DNA of 64,000 bases from Ehretia macrophylla (GCA_037974665.1 CM075769.1:80295190-80359189); one strand, 5' to 3'. Positions 12,460 through 25,313 are shown, counted from the first letter of the stretch. Notes: a model not told the origin generated them from the sequence alone. Numbers and translations: made by a program.

Positions 12460-13017
12460 TTTTTCAATTTTTTTTGCCCTGGTTAGGATTGCCAAGATAC
12501 TTTATCCCCCAAATCTCTATTACTGAATCCCCCGGAACATTGGGCAAGACAACTTCGCTTCACGTAGAGGCCGGGCCGGCAAACCGAGGGCGTAGGGTTT
12601 GTGACCAGGTCTCCGTCGCTCCGGTGCCCATAACTTTTGATCCGTAAGGAGTTACGCGGCACACAGCATACTGTTGCAAAGCTCTCTGAGAGCTCTACGA
12701 TGGGGGGAGCTAGCTTGCTCGCTGTGCCCATTTTTGAAGCCCAAAATCGAATGTTTTCATCAGTTTCAGGACACTTTTCTTTGTTTGCCCTATTTTTTCG
12801 TGCCGGATCGTACGTCGTGAGCTGTTAAAAGGACGACAACCGAACTCGCGGTACATCAGAGGGCCCTACAACTTGTCTATATCACATCTTGCGAGGATGC
12901 TACGTTATTGAAGCAGATGGGTTGTCGTGAAGCCCATTGGGCCTTTTGAATGGGCCGTCTCTTTAGACTGGCAATGTGAACCGTTAACACATATTGGAAT
13001 TGTGCCCTTAACTTGAC

Positions 13018-13136
13018 GGGTGCGATCATACCAGCACTAATGCAACGGATCCCATCAGAACTCCGAAGTTAAGCGTGCTTGGGCGAGAGTAGTACAAGGA
13101 TGGGTGACCCCCTGGGAAGTCCTCGTGTTGCACCCC
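13018..13136 (+). rRNA. 5S rRNA: 5S rRNA copy 16, near consensus
   Basis: Full length with only two differences (C28A and T79A). It is one of the best-preserved copies and a fair candidate for a usable gene, although its -25 box is altered (CATATTGG). Confidence 0.96.
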
Positions 13137-13694
13137 CTTTTCAATTTTTTTTGCCTTGGTTAGGGTTGTCAAGATACTTTATCCACCAAATCTCTATTAC
13201 TGAATCCCACGGAACATTGGGCAAGACAACTTCGCTTCACGTAGAGGCCTCGCCCGCAAACCGAGGGCGTAGGGTTTGTGACCAGGTCTCCGTCGCTCCG
13301 GTGCCCATAACATTTGATCCGGAAGGAGTTACGCGGCGGACAGCATACTGTTGCAAAGCTCTCTGAGAGCTGTACGATGAGGGAAGCCAGCCTACTCGCT
13401 CTGCCCCTTTTTGGAGCCCAAAATCCAACATTTTCATCAGTTTCAGGACACTTTTCTTCCTTTGCCATGTTTTTCCGTCCCGTATCGTACGTCGTGAGCT
13501 GTTAAAAGGACGACAACCTGACTCGCGGTGCATCAGAGGTCCCTACAACGTGTCAATATCACGTCTTGCGAGGATGCTGCGTTGTTGAAGCGGATGGGTT
13601 GTCGTTAAGCCCATTGGGGCTTTTGAATGGGCCATCTCTCTAGGCTGGCACTGTGAACCGTTAACAAATGTAGGAATTGTGCCCTCAGCTTGAT

Positions 13695-13812
13695 GGGTGC
13701 GATCATACCAGCACTAATGCAACGGATCCCATCAGAACTCCGAGTTAAGCGTGCTTGGGCGAGAGTAGTACTAGGATGGGTGACCCCTTGGGTAGTCCTC
13801 GTGTTGCACCCC
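13695..13812 (+). rRNA. 5S rRNA: 5S rRNA copy 17
   Basis: 118 nt: one A is missing at 49-50, at the edge of the A box. Three other differences (28, 95, 100). Confidence 0.94.
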
Positions 13813-14370
13813 CTTTTCAATTTTCTTTGCACTGGTTAGGGTTGCCAAGATACTTTATACACCAAATCTCTATTACCGAATCCCACGGAACATTGGGCAA
13901 GACAATTTTGCTTCACATAGCGGCCGAGCCCGCAAACTGAGGGCGTAGGGTTTGTGACCGGGTCTCCGTCGCTCCTGTGCCCATAACTTTTGATCCGTAA
14001 GTAGTTACGCGGTGCACAGCATACCGTTGCAAAGCTATCTGAGAGCTCTACGACGAGGGTAGCTAGCTTGCTCGCTTTGCTGCTTTTTGGCAACCAAAAT
14101 CAAACATTTTCATCAATTTTAGGCCACTTTTGGTGTTCTGCTCTATTTTTCCGTCCCGGATTGTACGTCGTGAGCGGTTAAAAGGACGACAACCTGACTC
14201 GCGGGACATCAGAGGGCCCTACAACGTGTCGATATCACGTCTTGCATGGATGCTGCGTTGTTGAACCGGATGGGCTGTCGTTAAGCCCATTGGGCCTTTT
14301 GAATGAGCTATCTCTCTAGGCTTGGACTGTGAACCGTTAATACATATAGGTATTGTGTCCTCAACATGAC

Positions 14371-14489
14371 AGGTGCGATCATACCAGCACTAGTGCCTCG
14401 GATCCCATCAAAACTCCAAAGTTAAGCGTGCTTGGGCGAGAGTAGTACTAGGATGGGTGACCCCCTGCCAAGTCCTCGTGTTGCACCCC
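14371..14489 (+). rRNA. 5S rRNA: 5S rRNA copy 18
   Basis: Full length with about 8 differences. It is the sister of copy 12; the first base is A, not G, and GG at 98-99 is CC. Confidence 0.95.
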
Positions 14490-15048
14490 CATTTCAAATT
14501 TTTTTGACCTGGTTAGGGTTGCCAAGATACTTTATCCACCAAATCTCTATTACCGAATCCCACAGAATATTGGGCAAGACAACTTCGCTTCACGTAGAGG
14601 CCAGGCCCGCAAACCGAGGGTGTAGGGTTTGTGACCATGTCTCCGTCGCTCCGGTGCCCATTATATTTGATCCGTAAGGAGTTACGCGGCGCACAGCATA
14701 CCGTTGCAACGCTCTCTGAGAGCTCTACGACGGGGGCAACCAGCTTGCTCACTTTGCCCGTTTTTGGAGCCCAAAATAGAATGTTTTCATAAGTTTTAGG
14801 ACACTTTTCTTCTGTTGCCTTGTTTTTCCGTCCCGGATCGTACGTCGTGAGCTGTTAAAAGGACGACAACCTGACTCGCTGCACATCAGAGGGCCCTACA
14901 ACGTGTCGATATCACGTCTTGCGAGGATGCTGCGTTGTTGAAGCGGATGGGTTGTCGTTAAGCCCATTGGGCCTTTTTGAATAGGCCATCTCTCTAGGCT
15001 TGCACTGTGAACCGTTAACACATATAGGAATTGTTCCCTCAACATGAC

Positions 15049-15167
15049 GGTTGCGATCATTCCGGCACTAATGCACCGGATCCCATCAGAACACCGAAGT
15101 TAAGCGTGCTTGGGCGAGAGTAGTACTAGGATGGGTGACCCCCTGGGAAGTCCTCGTGTTGCACCCC
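15049..15167 (+). rRNA. 5S rRNA: 5S rRNA copy 19
   Basis: Full length with about 4 differences. It is the sister of copy 13. The internal control region matches the consensus. Confidence 0.95.
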
Positions 15168-15725
15168 CTTTTCAGGTTTTTTTGCCCTAGTTAGGGTTGC
15201 CAAGTTAATTTCTCCACCAAATCTCTATTACCGAATCCTACGGAACATTGGGCAAGACAACTTCGCATCAAGTAGAGGCCGGGCCCGCAAACCGAGGGCG
15301 TAGGGTTTGTGACCAGGTCTCCGTCGCTCCGATGCCCATAACACTTGATCCGTAAGGCGTTACGCGGCGCACAGCATACCGTTGCAAAACTCTCTGAGAG
15401 CTCTACTACAGGGGCAGCCAGCTTGCTCGCTTTGCCTATTTTTGGAGCCCCAAATCGAATGTTTTCATCAGTTTCAAGACACTTTTCTTCTTTTGCCCTG
15501 TTTTTCCATCCCGGATCATGCGTCGTGAGCTGTTAAAAGGACGTCAACTTGACTCGCGATACACCAGAGGGCCCTACAACGTGTCGATATCAAGTCTTGC
15601 GAGAATGCTGCGTTGTTGAAGCGGATGGGTTGTCGTTAAGCCCATTGGGCCTTTTGAATAGGCCATCTCTCTAGGTTGGCACTGTGAACCGTTAACACAT
15701 ATAGGAATTGTGCACTCAACATGAT

Positions 15726-15844
15726 GGGTGCGATCGTACCAGCACTAATGCACCGGATCCCATCAGAACTCTGAAATTAAGCGTGCTTGGGCGAGAGTAG
15801 TACTAGGATGGGTGACCCCTTGGGAAGTCCTCGTGTTGTACCCC
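15726..15844 (+). rRNA. 5S rRNA: 5S rRNA copy 20
   Basis: Full length with about 5 differences, including G51A in the A box and C114T near the 3' end. Confidence 0.95.
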
Positions 15845-16403
15845 CTTTTCAATTTTTTTTGCCCGGGTTATGGTTGCCAAGATACTTTATCCTCCAAAAT
15901 CCCTTTTACCGAATCCCACGGAACATTGGGCAAGACAACTTCGCTTCACGTAGAGGTCGGCCCCGCAAACTGAGGGCGTAAGGTTTGTGACCAGATCTCT
16001 GTCGCTTCGGTGCCCATAACTTTTGATCCGTAAGGAGTTACGCGGCGCACATCATACCGTTGCAAAGCTCTCTGAGAGCTTTACGACGGTGGCATCTAGC
16101 TTGCTTGCTTTGCCCTTTTTTGGAGACCAAATTCGAATGTTATCATCAGTTTCAGGACACTTTTCTTATTTTGCCCTGTTTTTCCATCTCGGATCGTACG
16201 ACGTGAGCTGTTAAAAGGACGACAACCTGACTCGCAGTAAATCAGAGGGCCCTACAACGTGTCGATATCACGTCTTGCGAGGATGCTGCGTTGTTGAAGC
16301 GGATGGGTTGTCGTTAAGCCCATTGGGCCTTTTGAATGGGCCATCTCTCTAGGCTGGCACTTTGAACCGTTAACACATATAGGAATTATGCCCTCAACAT
16401 GAC

Positions 16404-16522
16404 GGTTGCGATCATACCAGCAATAATGCACCGGATCCCATTAGAACTCCGAAGTTAAGCGTGCTTGCGCGAGAGTAGTACTAGGATGGGTGACCCCCTT
16501 GGAAGTCCTCGTGTTGCACCCC
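16404..16522 (+). rRNA. 5S rRNA: 5S rRNA copy 21
   Basis: Full length with about 5 differences, including G3T in helix I and G65C between the A box and the intermediate element. Confidence 0.95.
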
Positions 16523-17079
16523 CTTTTCAATTTCTTTTGCCCTGGTTAGGGTTGCCAAGATACTTTATCCACCAAATCTCTATTACCGAATCCCACGGAA
16601 CATTGGGCAAGACAACATCGCTTCACGTAGAGGTCGGGCCTGCAAACCGAGGGCGTAGGGTTTGTGACCAAGTCTCCGTCTCTTCGGTGCCCATAACTTT
16701 TGATCCGTAAGGATTTATGCGGCGCACAACATACCGTTGCAGAGCTCTCTGAGAGCTCTACGATGGGGGCAGCAGCTTGCTCGTTGTGCCCATTTTTGGA
16801 GCCCAAAATCGAATGTTTTCATCAGTTTCAGGCCACTTTTCTTCTTTTGCCTTGTTTTTCAGTCCCGGATCGTACATCATGAGCTGTTAAAAGGACGACA
16901 ACTTGACACGTGGTACATCATAGGGCCCTACAACGTGTCGATATCACGTCTAGCGAGGATGCTGCGTTGTTGAAGCGGATGGGTTGTCGTTAAGCCCATT
17001 GGGCCTTTTGAATTGGCCATCTCTCTAGGTTGGCACTGTGAACCGTTAACACATATAGGAATTGTGAACTCAACATGAC

Positions 17080-17198
17080 GGGTGCGATCATACCAGCACT
17101 AATGCACCGGATCCCATCAGAACTCCGAAGTTAAGCGTGCTTGGGCGAGAGTAGAACTAGGATGGGTGACCCCCTGAGAAGTTCTCGTGTTGCACCCC
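17080..17198 (+). rRNA. 5S rRNA: 5S rRNA copy 22
   Basis: Full length with three differences (T76A, G98A, C104T). Helix I is intact. Confidence 0.96.
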
Positions 17199-17756
17199 CT
17201 TTTCAATTTTTTTTGCCCTGGTTAGGGTTGCCAAGATACTTTATCCATCAAATCTCTATTATTGAATCCCACGGAACATTGGGCAAGACAACTTCGCTTC
17301 ACGCAGAGGACGGGCCCGCAAACTGAGGGAGTTGGGTTTGTGACTAGGTCTCCGTCGCTTCGGTGCCCATAACTTTTGATCCGTAAGGAGTTACGCGGCG
17401 CACAACATACTGTTGCAAAGCTCTCTGAGAGCTCTACGACGGGGGCAGCCAGCTTGCTCGCTGTGCCCCTTTTTGGAGCCCAAAATCGAACGTTTTCATC
17501 AGTTTCAGGATACTTTTCTTCTTTTGCCCTATTTTTCCGTCCCGGATCGTACATCGTGAGCTGTTAAAAGGACAACAACCTTACTCGCGGTACATCAGAA
17601 GGCCCTACAACGTGTCGATATGACGTCTTGCGAGGATGCTGCGTTATTGAAGCGGATGGGTTGTTGTTAAGCCCATTGGGCCTTTTGAATGGGCTATCTC
17701 TCTAGGCTGGCACTGTGAACCGTTAACAGATATGTGAATTGTGCCCTCAGCATAAC

Positions 17757-17875
17757 GGGTGCGATCATACCAGAACTAATGCACTGGATCCCATCAGAAC
17801 TCGGAAGTTAAGCGTGCTTGGGCGAGGGTAGTACTAGGATGGGTGACCCCCTGGGAAGACTTCGTGTTGCACCCC
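17757..17875 (+). rRNA. 5S rRNA: 5S rRNA copy 23
   Basis: Full length with about 6 differences. C47G and T103A are shared with copy 28. It is the first unit of a five-unit block that is repeated next door. Confidence 0.95.
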
Positions 17876-18433
17876 CTTTTCAATTTTTTTTGCCCTGGTT
17901 AGGGTTGCCAAGATACTTTATCCACCAAATCTCTATTACCGAATCCCATGGAACATTGAGCAAGACAACTTCGCTTCACGTAGACGCCGAGCCCGCAAAC
18001 CGAGGGCGTAGGGTTTGTGACCAGGTCTCCGTCGCTCCGGTGCCCATAACTTTTGATCCGTAAGAAGTTACGCAGCGCACAGCATACCGTTGCAAAGCTC
18101 TCTGAGAGATCTACGACGGGGGCAACCAGCTTGCTTGCTGTGCCCATTTTTGGGGCCCAAAATCGAACGTTTTCATCAGTTTCAGGACACTTTTCTTCTT
18201 TTGCCCTATTTTTTCATCCCGGATCGTACGTCGGGAGCAGTTAAAAGGACGACAACCAGACTCAACGTACATCAGAGGGCCCTACAACGTGTCGATATTA
18301 CGTCCTGCGAGAATGATGCGTTGTTCAAGCAGATGGGTTATCGTTAAGCCCATTGGGCCTTTTGAATTGGCCATCTCTCTAGGCTGGCACTGTGAACCAT
18401 TAACACATATAGGAATTGTGCCCTCAACATGAC

Positions 18434-18552
18434 GGGTGCGATCATACCAGCACTAATACCCCGGATCCCATCAGAACTCCGAAGTTAAGCGTGCTTGGGC
18501 GAGAGTAGTATTAGGATGGGTGACCCCCTGGGAAGTCCTCGTGTTGCACCCC
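18434..18552 (+). rRNA. 5S rRNA: 5S rRNA copy 24
   Basis: Full length with three differences. G25A, A27C and C78T are shared with copy 29, five units on. Confidence 0.96.
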
Positions 18553-19110
18553 CTTTTCAATTTTTTTTGCCCTGGTTAGGGTTGCCAAGATACTTTATCC
18601 CCCAAATCTCTATTACCGAATCCCACGAAATATTGGGCAAGACAACTTCGCTTCACGTAGAGGCCGGGCCCTCAAACCGAGGGCGTAGGGTTTGTGACTA
18701 GGTCTCCGTCGCTCCGACGCCCATAACTTTTGATCCGTAAGGAGTTATGTGGCGCACAGCATACCGTTGCAAAGCTCTCTGAGAGCTCTACGACGGGGGA
18801 AGCCAGCTTGCTCACTGTGCCCATTTTTGGAGCCCAAAATTGAATGTTTTCATCATTTTCAGCACACTTATCTTCTTTTGCCCTATTTTTCCATCCCGAA
18901 TCGTACGACGTGAGATGCTAAAAGGATGACAACCTGACTCAAGGTACATCAGAGGGCCCTACAACGTGTCGATATTACGTCTTGCGAGGATGCTACGTTG
19001 TTGAAGTGGATGGGTTGTCGTTAAGCCCATTGGGCCTTTTGAATGGGCCGTCTCTCTATGCTGGCACTGTGAACCGTTAACATATATATGAATTGTGCCC
19101 TCAACATGAC

Positions 19111-19229
19111 GGGTGTGATCATACCAGCACTATTGTACTGGATCCCATCAGAACTTCGAAGTTAAGCGTGCTTGGGTGAGAGTAGTACTAGGATGGGTGA
19201 CCCCTTGGGAAGTCCTCGTGTTGCAAGCC
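19111..19229 (+). rRNA. 5S rRNA: 5S rRNA copy 25
   Basis: Full length with about 9 differences. It is the sister of copy 30 (TATTGTA at 21-27, C67T). The 3' end GCAAGCC disrupts helix I. Confidence 0.94.
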
Positions 19230-19788
19230 CTTTTGAATTTTATTTAGCCCTGGTTAGGGTTGCCAAGATACTTTATATGCCAAATCTCTATTATCGAATC
19301 CCACGGAACATTGGGCAAGACAACTTCGCTTCACGTAGAGGCTGGGCCCGGAAATCGAGGGCGTAGGTTTTGTGACCAGGCCTCCGTCGCTCCGGTGTCC
19401 ATAACTTTTGATCCGTATGGAGTTATATGGCGCACAACATACCGTTACAAAGCTCTCTGAGAGCTCTACGTCGGGGGAAGCCAGCTTGCTCGATGTGCCC
19501 ATTTTTGGAGCCCAAAATCGAACGTTTTCATCAGCTTCAAGCCACTTTTGTCCTTTTGCTCTATTTTTTCGTCCCGGATTGTACGTCGTGAGCTGTTAAA
19601 AGGGCGACAAAATGACTCGTGGGACATTAGAGGGCCCTACAACGTGTCGATATCAAGACTTGCGAGGATGCTGCGTTGTTGAAGCGGATGGGTTGTCGTT
19701 AATCCCATTGGGCCTTTTGAATGGGCCATCTCTCTTGGCTAGGACTGTGAACAGTTAACACACTTAGGAATTGTGCCCTCAACATGAC

Positions 19789-19907
19789 GGGTACGATCAT
19801 ACCAGCACTAATGCACCGGATCCCATCAGAACTCCGAAGTTAAGCGTGCTTGGGCGAGAGTAGAAGTAGGATGGGTGACCCATTGGGAAGTCCTAGTGTT
19901 ACATCCC
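19789..19907 (+). rRNA. 5S rRNA: 5S rRNA copy 26
   Basis: Full length with about 8 differences. T76A and C78G are shared with copy 31. Both helix I strands carry changes. Confidence 0.94.
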
Positions 19908-20467
19908 CTTTTTCAATTTTATTTGCCCTGGTCAGGGCTGCCAAGATACTTTATCCCATCAAATCTCTATTACCGAATCCCACGGAACATTAGGCAAGAC
20001 AACTTCGCTTCACGTAGAGGTCGGGCACGCAAACTGAGGGCGTAGGGTTTGTGACAAGGTCTTCGTCGCTCCGGTGCCCATAACATTTCATCCTTATGGA
20101 GTTACGCGGCGCACAACATACCGTTGCAAAGCTCTCTGAGAGCTCTACGACGGGGGCAGCCAGCTTGCTCGCTGTGCCCCTTTTTGGAGCCCAAAATTGA
20201 ACGTTTTCATCAGTTTCAGGACAATTTTCTTCTTTTGCCCTATTTTTTTGTCCCGGATCGTACATCGTGAGCTGTTAAAAGGACGACAACCTTACTCGCG
20301 GTACATCAGAGGGCCCTACAACGTGTTGATATCACGTCTTGCGAGGATGCTGCGTTGTTGAAGCGGATAGGTTGTCGTTAAACCAAATGGGCCTTTGGAA
20401 TGGGCTATCTCTCTAGGCTAGCACTGTGAACCGTTAACAGATATAGGAATTGTGCCCTCAGCATGAC

Positions 20468-20586
20468 GGATGCGATCATAACAGCACTAGTGCACCGGAT
20501 CCCATCAGAACTCTGAAGTTAAGCGTGCTTGGGCGAGAGTAGTACTAGGATGGGTGACCCCCTAGGAAGTCCTCGTGTTGCACCCC
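20468..20586 (+). rRNA. 5S rRNA: 5S rRNA copy 27
   Basis: Full length with about 5 differences. The 5' end is GGATGCG, as in many other plants, but the 3' end is still GCACCCC, so one helix I pair is lost. It is the sister of copy 32. Confidence 0.95.
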
Positions 20587-21144
20587 CTTTTCAATTTATT
20601 TTTCCCTGGTTAGGGTTGCCAAGATGCTTTATCTACAAAATCTCTATTACCGAATCCGACGGAACAATGGACAAGACAACTTCACTTCACGTAGAGGCCG
20701 GGCACGCAAACCGAGGGCATAGGTTTATTGACCAGACCTCCGTCGCTCCGGTGCCCAGAACTTTTGATCCGTAAGGAGTTATGCGGCGCACAACATACTG
20801 TTGCAAAGCTCTCTAAGAGCTCTACGACGGGGGCAGCCAGCTTTCTCGCTGTGCCCCTTTTTTGAGCCCTAAATCGAACGTTTTCATCAGTTTCAGGATA
20901 CTTTTCTTCTTTTGCCCTGTTTTTTCATCCCGGATCGTACATCGTGAGCTGTTAAAAGGACAACAACCTCACTCGCGGTACATCTGAAGGCCCTACAACG
21001 TGTCGATATCACGTCTTGCGAGGATGCTGCGTTATTGAAGCGGATGGGTTGTTCTTAAGCCCATTGGGCCTTTTGAATGGGCTATCTCTCTAGGCTGGCA
21101 CTATGAACCGTTAATAGATATATGAATTGTGCCCTCAGCATGAC

Positions 21145-21263
21145 GGGTGCGATCATACCAGCACTAATGCACCGGATCCCATCAGAACTCGGAAGATAAG
21201 CGTGCTTAGGCGAGAGTAGTACTAGGATAGGTGACCCCCAGGGAAGACCTCGTGTTGCACCCC
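21145..21263 (+). rRNA. 5S rRNA: 5S rRNA copy 28
   Basis: Full length with about 6 differences, including T52A in the A box and G85A in the C box. It is the sister of copy 23, and its spacer lacks 12 bp near 21650. Confidence 0.95.
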
Positions 21264-21809
21264 CTTTTCAATTTTTTTTGCCCGGGTTAGGGTTGCCAAG
21301 ATACTTTATCCACCAAATCTCTATTACCGAATCCCATGGAACATTGGGCAAGACAACTTCGCTTCATGTGGAGGCCTAGCCCGCAAACCGGGGGCGTAGG
21401 GTTTGTGACCAGGTCTCCGTCACTCCGGTGCCCATAACTTTTGATCTGTAAGAAGTTACGCGGCACACAGCGTACCGTTGCAAAGCTCTCTGAGAGATCT
21501 CGGACGGGGGCAGCCAGCTTGCTTGCTGTGCCCATTTTTGGTGCCCAAAATTGAACGTTTTCATCAGTTTCAGGATACTTTTCTTCTTTTGCCCTATTTT
21601 TTCGTCCCGGATCGTACGTCGTGAGCTGTTAAAAGGACGACAACCTGAGTCAAGGCCCTACAACGTATCGATATCACGTCCTGCGAGGATGCTGCGTTGT
21701 TGAAGCAGATGGGTTATCGTTAAGCCCATTGGGCCTTTTGAATTGGCCATCTCTCTAGTCTGGCACTGTGAACCATTAACACATATAGGAATTGTGCCCT
21801 CAACATGAC

Positions 21810-21928
21810 GGGTGCGATCATACCAACACTAATATCCCGAATCCCATCAAAACTCCGAAGTTAAGCATGCTTGGGCGAGAGTAGTATTAGGATGGGTGAC
21901 CCCCTGGGAAGTCCTCGTGTTGCACCCC
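21810..21928 (+). rRNA. 5S rRNA: 5S rRNA copy 29
   Basis: Full length with about 8 differences. It is the sister of copy 24, with an extra G58A in the A box. Confidence 0.95.
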
Positions 21929-22486
21929 TTTTTCAATTTTTTTTGCCCTGGCTAGGGTTGCCAAGATACTTTATCCACCAAATCTCTATTACCGAATCCC
22001 ACGGAATATTGGGCAAGACAACTTCGCTTCACGTAGAGGCCGAGCCCTCAAACCGAGGACGTAGGGTTTGTGACCAGGTCTCTGTCGCTCCGGCGCCCAT
22101 AACTTTTGATCCGTAAGGAGTTATCCGGCGTACAGCATACCGTTGCAAAGCTCTCTGAGAGCTCTACAACGGGGGCAGCCAGCTTGCTCACTGTGCCCAT
22201 TTTTGGAGCCCAAAATCGAATGTTTTCATCAGTTTCAGGACACTTTTCTTCTTTTGCCCTATTTTTCCGTCTCAAATCGTACGTCGTGAGCTGTTAAAAG
22301 GATGACAAACTGACTCAAGGTACATCAGAGGGCCCTACAACGTGTCGATATTACGTCTTGCGAGGATGCTGCGTTGTTGAAGCGGATGGGTTGTCGTTAA
22401 GCCCATTGGGCCTTTTGAATGGGCCGTCTCTCTAGGCTAGCACTGTGAACCGTTAACACATATAGGAATTGTGCCCTCAACATGAC

Positions 22487-22605
22487 GGGTGCGATCATGC
22501 CAGCACTATTGTACCGGATCCCATCAGAACTCCGAAGTTAAGCGTGCTTGGGTGAGAGTAGTACTAGGATGGGTGACACCTTGGGAAGTCCTCGTCTTGC
22601 AACCC
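22487..22605 (+). rRNA. 5S rRNA: 5S rRNA copy 30
   Basis: Full length with about 8 differences. It is the sister of copy 25, with C92A in the C box and a changed 3' end (GCAACCC). Confidence 0.94.
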
Positions 22606-23164
22606 CTTTTGAATTTTTTTTTGCCCTGGTTAGGGTTGCCAAGATACTTTATATTCCAAATCTCTATTATCGAATCCCACGGAACATTGGGCAAGACAAC
22701 TTCGCTTCACGTAGAGGCTTGGCCCAGAAATCGAGGGCATAGGTTTTGTGACCAGGCCTCTGTTGCTCCGGTGCCCATAACTTTTGATCCTTAAGGAGTT
22801 ACGTGGCGCACAGCATACCGTTGCAAAGCTCTCTGAGAGATCTACATCGGGGGAAGCCAGCTTGCTCGATGTGCCCATTTTTGGACCCCAAAATCGAACG
22901 TTTTCATCAGTTTCAGGCCACTTTTGTCCTTTTGCTCTATTTTTCCATCCCGGATTGTACGTCGTGAGCTGTTAAAAGAACGACAAACTGACTCGTGGGA
23001 CATTAGAGGGCCCTACAACGTGTTGATATCATGTCTTGCGAGGATGCTGCGTTGTTGAAGCGGATGGGTTGTCGTTAAGCCCATTGGGCCTTTTGAATGG
23101 GCCATCTCTCTTGGCTAGGACAGTGAACCGTTAACACACTTAGGAATTGTGCCCTCAACATGAC

Positions 23165-23283
23165 GGGTGCGATCATAACAGCACTAATGCACCGGATCCC
23201 ATCAGAACTCCGAAGTTAAGCGTGCTTGGGTGAGAGTAGAAGTAAGATCGGTGACCCACTAGGAAGTCCTCGTGTTGCACCCC
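23165..23283 (+). rRNA. 5S rRNA: 5S rRNA copy 31
   Basis: Full length with about 8 differences. It is the sister of copy 26, and several changes fall in the C box (81, 85, 94, 97). Confidence 0.94.
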
Positions 23284-23842
23284 CTTTTTCAATTTTATTT
23301 GCCCTGGTCAGGGCTGCCAAGATACTTTATCCATCAAATCTCCATTACCGAATCCAACGGAACATTGGGCAAGACAACTTCGCTTCACGTAGAGGTCGGG
23401 CCCGCAAACTGAGGGCGTAGGGTTTGTGACAAGGTCTCCGTCGCTCTGGTGCCCATAACTTTTCATCCGTATGGAGTTACGCGGCGCACAGCATACCGTT
23501 GCAAAGCTCTCTGAGAGCTCTACGACGGGGGCAGCTAGCTTGCTCGCTTTGCTAATTTTTGGAGCCCAAAATTGAACGTTTTCAACAGTTTCAGGACACT
23601 TTTCTTCTTTTGCCCTATTTTTCCGTCCCGGATCGTACATCGTGAGCTGTTAAAAGGACGACAACCTTACTCGCAGTACATTAGAGGGCCCTACAACGTG
23701 TCGATATCACGTCTTGCGAGGATGCTGCGTTGTTGAAGCAGATAGGTTGTCGTTAAGTCCAATGGGCCTCTTCAATGGGCTATCTCTCTAGGCTAGCACT
23801 GTGAACCGTTAACAGATATAGGAATTGTGCCCTTAGCATGAC

Positions 23843-23961
23843 AGATGCGATCATAACAGCACTAGTGCACCGGATCCCATCAGAACTCTGAAGTTAAGCA
23901 TGCTTGGGCGAGAGTAGTACTAGGATGGGTGACCCCTCGGGAAGTCCTCGTGTTGCACCCC
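23843..23961 (+). rRNA. 5S rRNA: 5S rRNA copy 32
   Basis: Full length with about 8 differences. It is the sister of copy 27; the first base is A and G58A lies in the A box. It is the last unit of the second five-unit block. Confidence 0.94.
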
Positions 23962-24519
23962 CTTTTCAATTTTTTTTGCCCTGGTTAGGGTTGGCAAGAT
24001 ACTTTATCCACCAAATCTCTATTACCGAATCCCACGGAACATTGGGCAAGACAACTTCGCTTCACGTAGAGGCCGGGCCCAAAAACCGAGGGCGTAGGGT
24101 TTGTGACCAGGTCTCCGTCGCTCCGGTGCCCATAACTTTTGATCCGTAAGAAGTTATGCAGCACTCAGCATACCATTGCAAAGCTTTCTGAGAGCTCTAC
24201 GACGGGGGCAGCCAGCTTGCTTGCTTTGCCTATTTTTGGAGCCCAAAATCAAACATTTTTGTCGGTTTCAGGACACTTTTCTTCTTTTGCACTGTTTTTT
24301 CATCCCGGATTGTACCTCGTGAGCTGTTAAAAGGATGACAACCTGACACACGGTACATTAGAGGGCCCTACAACGTGTCGATATCACGTCTTGCGACGAT
24401 GCTGCGTTGTTAAAGCGGATGGGTTGTCGTTAAGTCCATTGGGCCTTTTGAATGGGCCATCTCTCTAGGCTGGCACTGTGAACCGTTAACACATATAGGA
24501 ATTGCGCCCTCAACATGAC

Positions 24520-24638
24520 GGGTGCGATCATACAAGTACTAATGCCCCGGATCCCATCAGAAATCCGAAGTTAAGCGTGCTTGGGCGAGAGTAGTACTAG
24601 GATGGGTAACCCCCTAGGAAGTCCTCGTGTTGCACCCC
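24520..24638 (+). rRNA. 5S rRNA: 5S rRNA copy 33
   Basis: Full length with about 6 differences, including G89A and G97A in the C box. Helix I is intact. Confidence 0.95.
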
Positions 24639-25194
24639 CTTTTCAATTTTTTTTGCCCTGGTTAGGGTTACCAAGATACTTTATCCACCAAATCTCTATT
24701 ACCGAATCCCACAGAACATTGGGCAAGACAACTTCGCTTCACGTAGAGGCCGGGCCCGCAAACCGAGGGCGTAGGGTTTGTGACCAGGTCTCCGTCGCTC
24801 CGGTGCCCAGAACTTTTGATCCGTAAGGAGTTACGCGGCGCACAGCATACCGTTGCAAAGCTCTCTGAGAGCTCTACGACGGGGGCAGCCATCTTGCTCA
24901 CTGTGCCCATTTTTGGAGCCCAAAATTGAATGTTTTCATCAGTTTCAGGACACTTTTCTTCTTTGCCCTGTTTTTTCATCCCGGAATGTACGTCGTGAGC
25001 TGTTAAAAGGACGACAACCTGACTCAAGGTACATCAGAGGGCCCTACAACGTGTCGATATCACGTCTTGCGAGGATGCTGCATTGTTGAAACGGATGGGT
25101 TGTCGTTAAGCCATTGGGCCTTTTGAATAGGCCGTCTCTCAAGGCTGGCACTGTGAACCGTTAACATATATAGGAATTGTATCCTCAACATAAC

Positions 25195-25313
25195 GGGTGC
25201 AATCATACCAGCACTAATGTACCGGATCCCATCAGAACTCTGAAGTTAAGCGTTCTTGGGCGAGAGTAGTACTAGGATGGGTGACCCCTTTGGAAGTCCT
25301 CGTGTTGCACCAC
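25195..25313 (+). rRNA. 5S rRNA: 5S rRNA copy 34
   Basis: Full length with about 7 differences, including G7A, C47T and G60T. The 3' end is GCACCAC. Confidence 0.95.
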
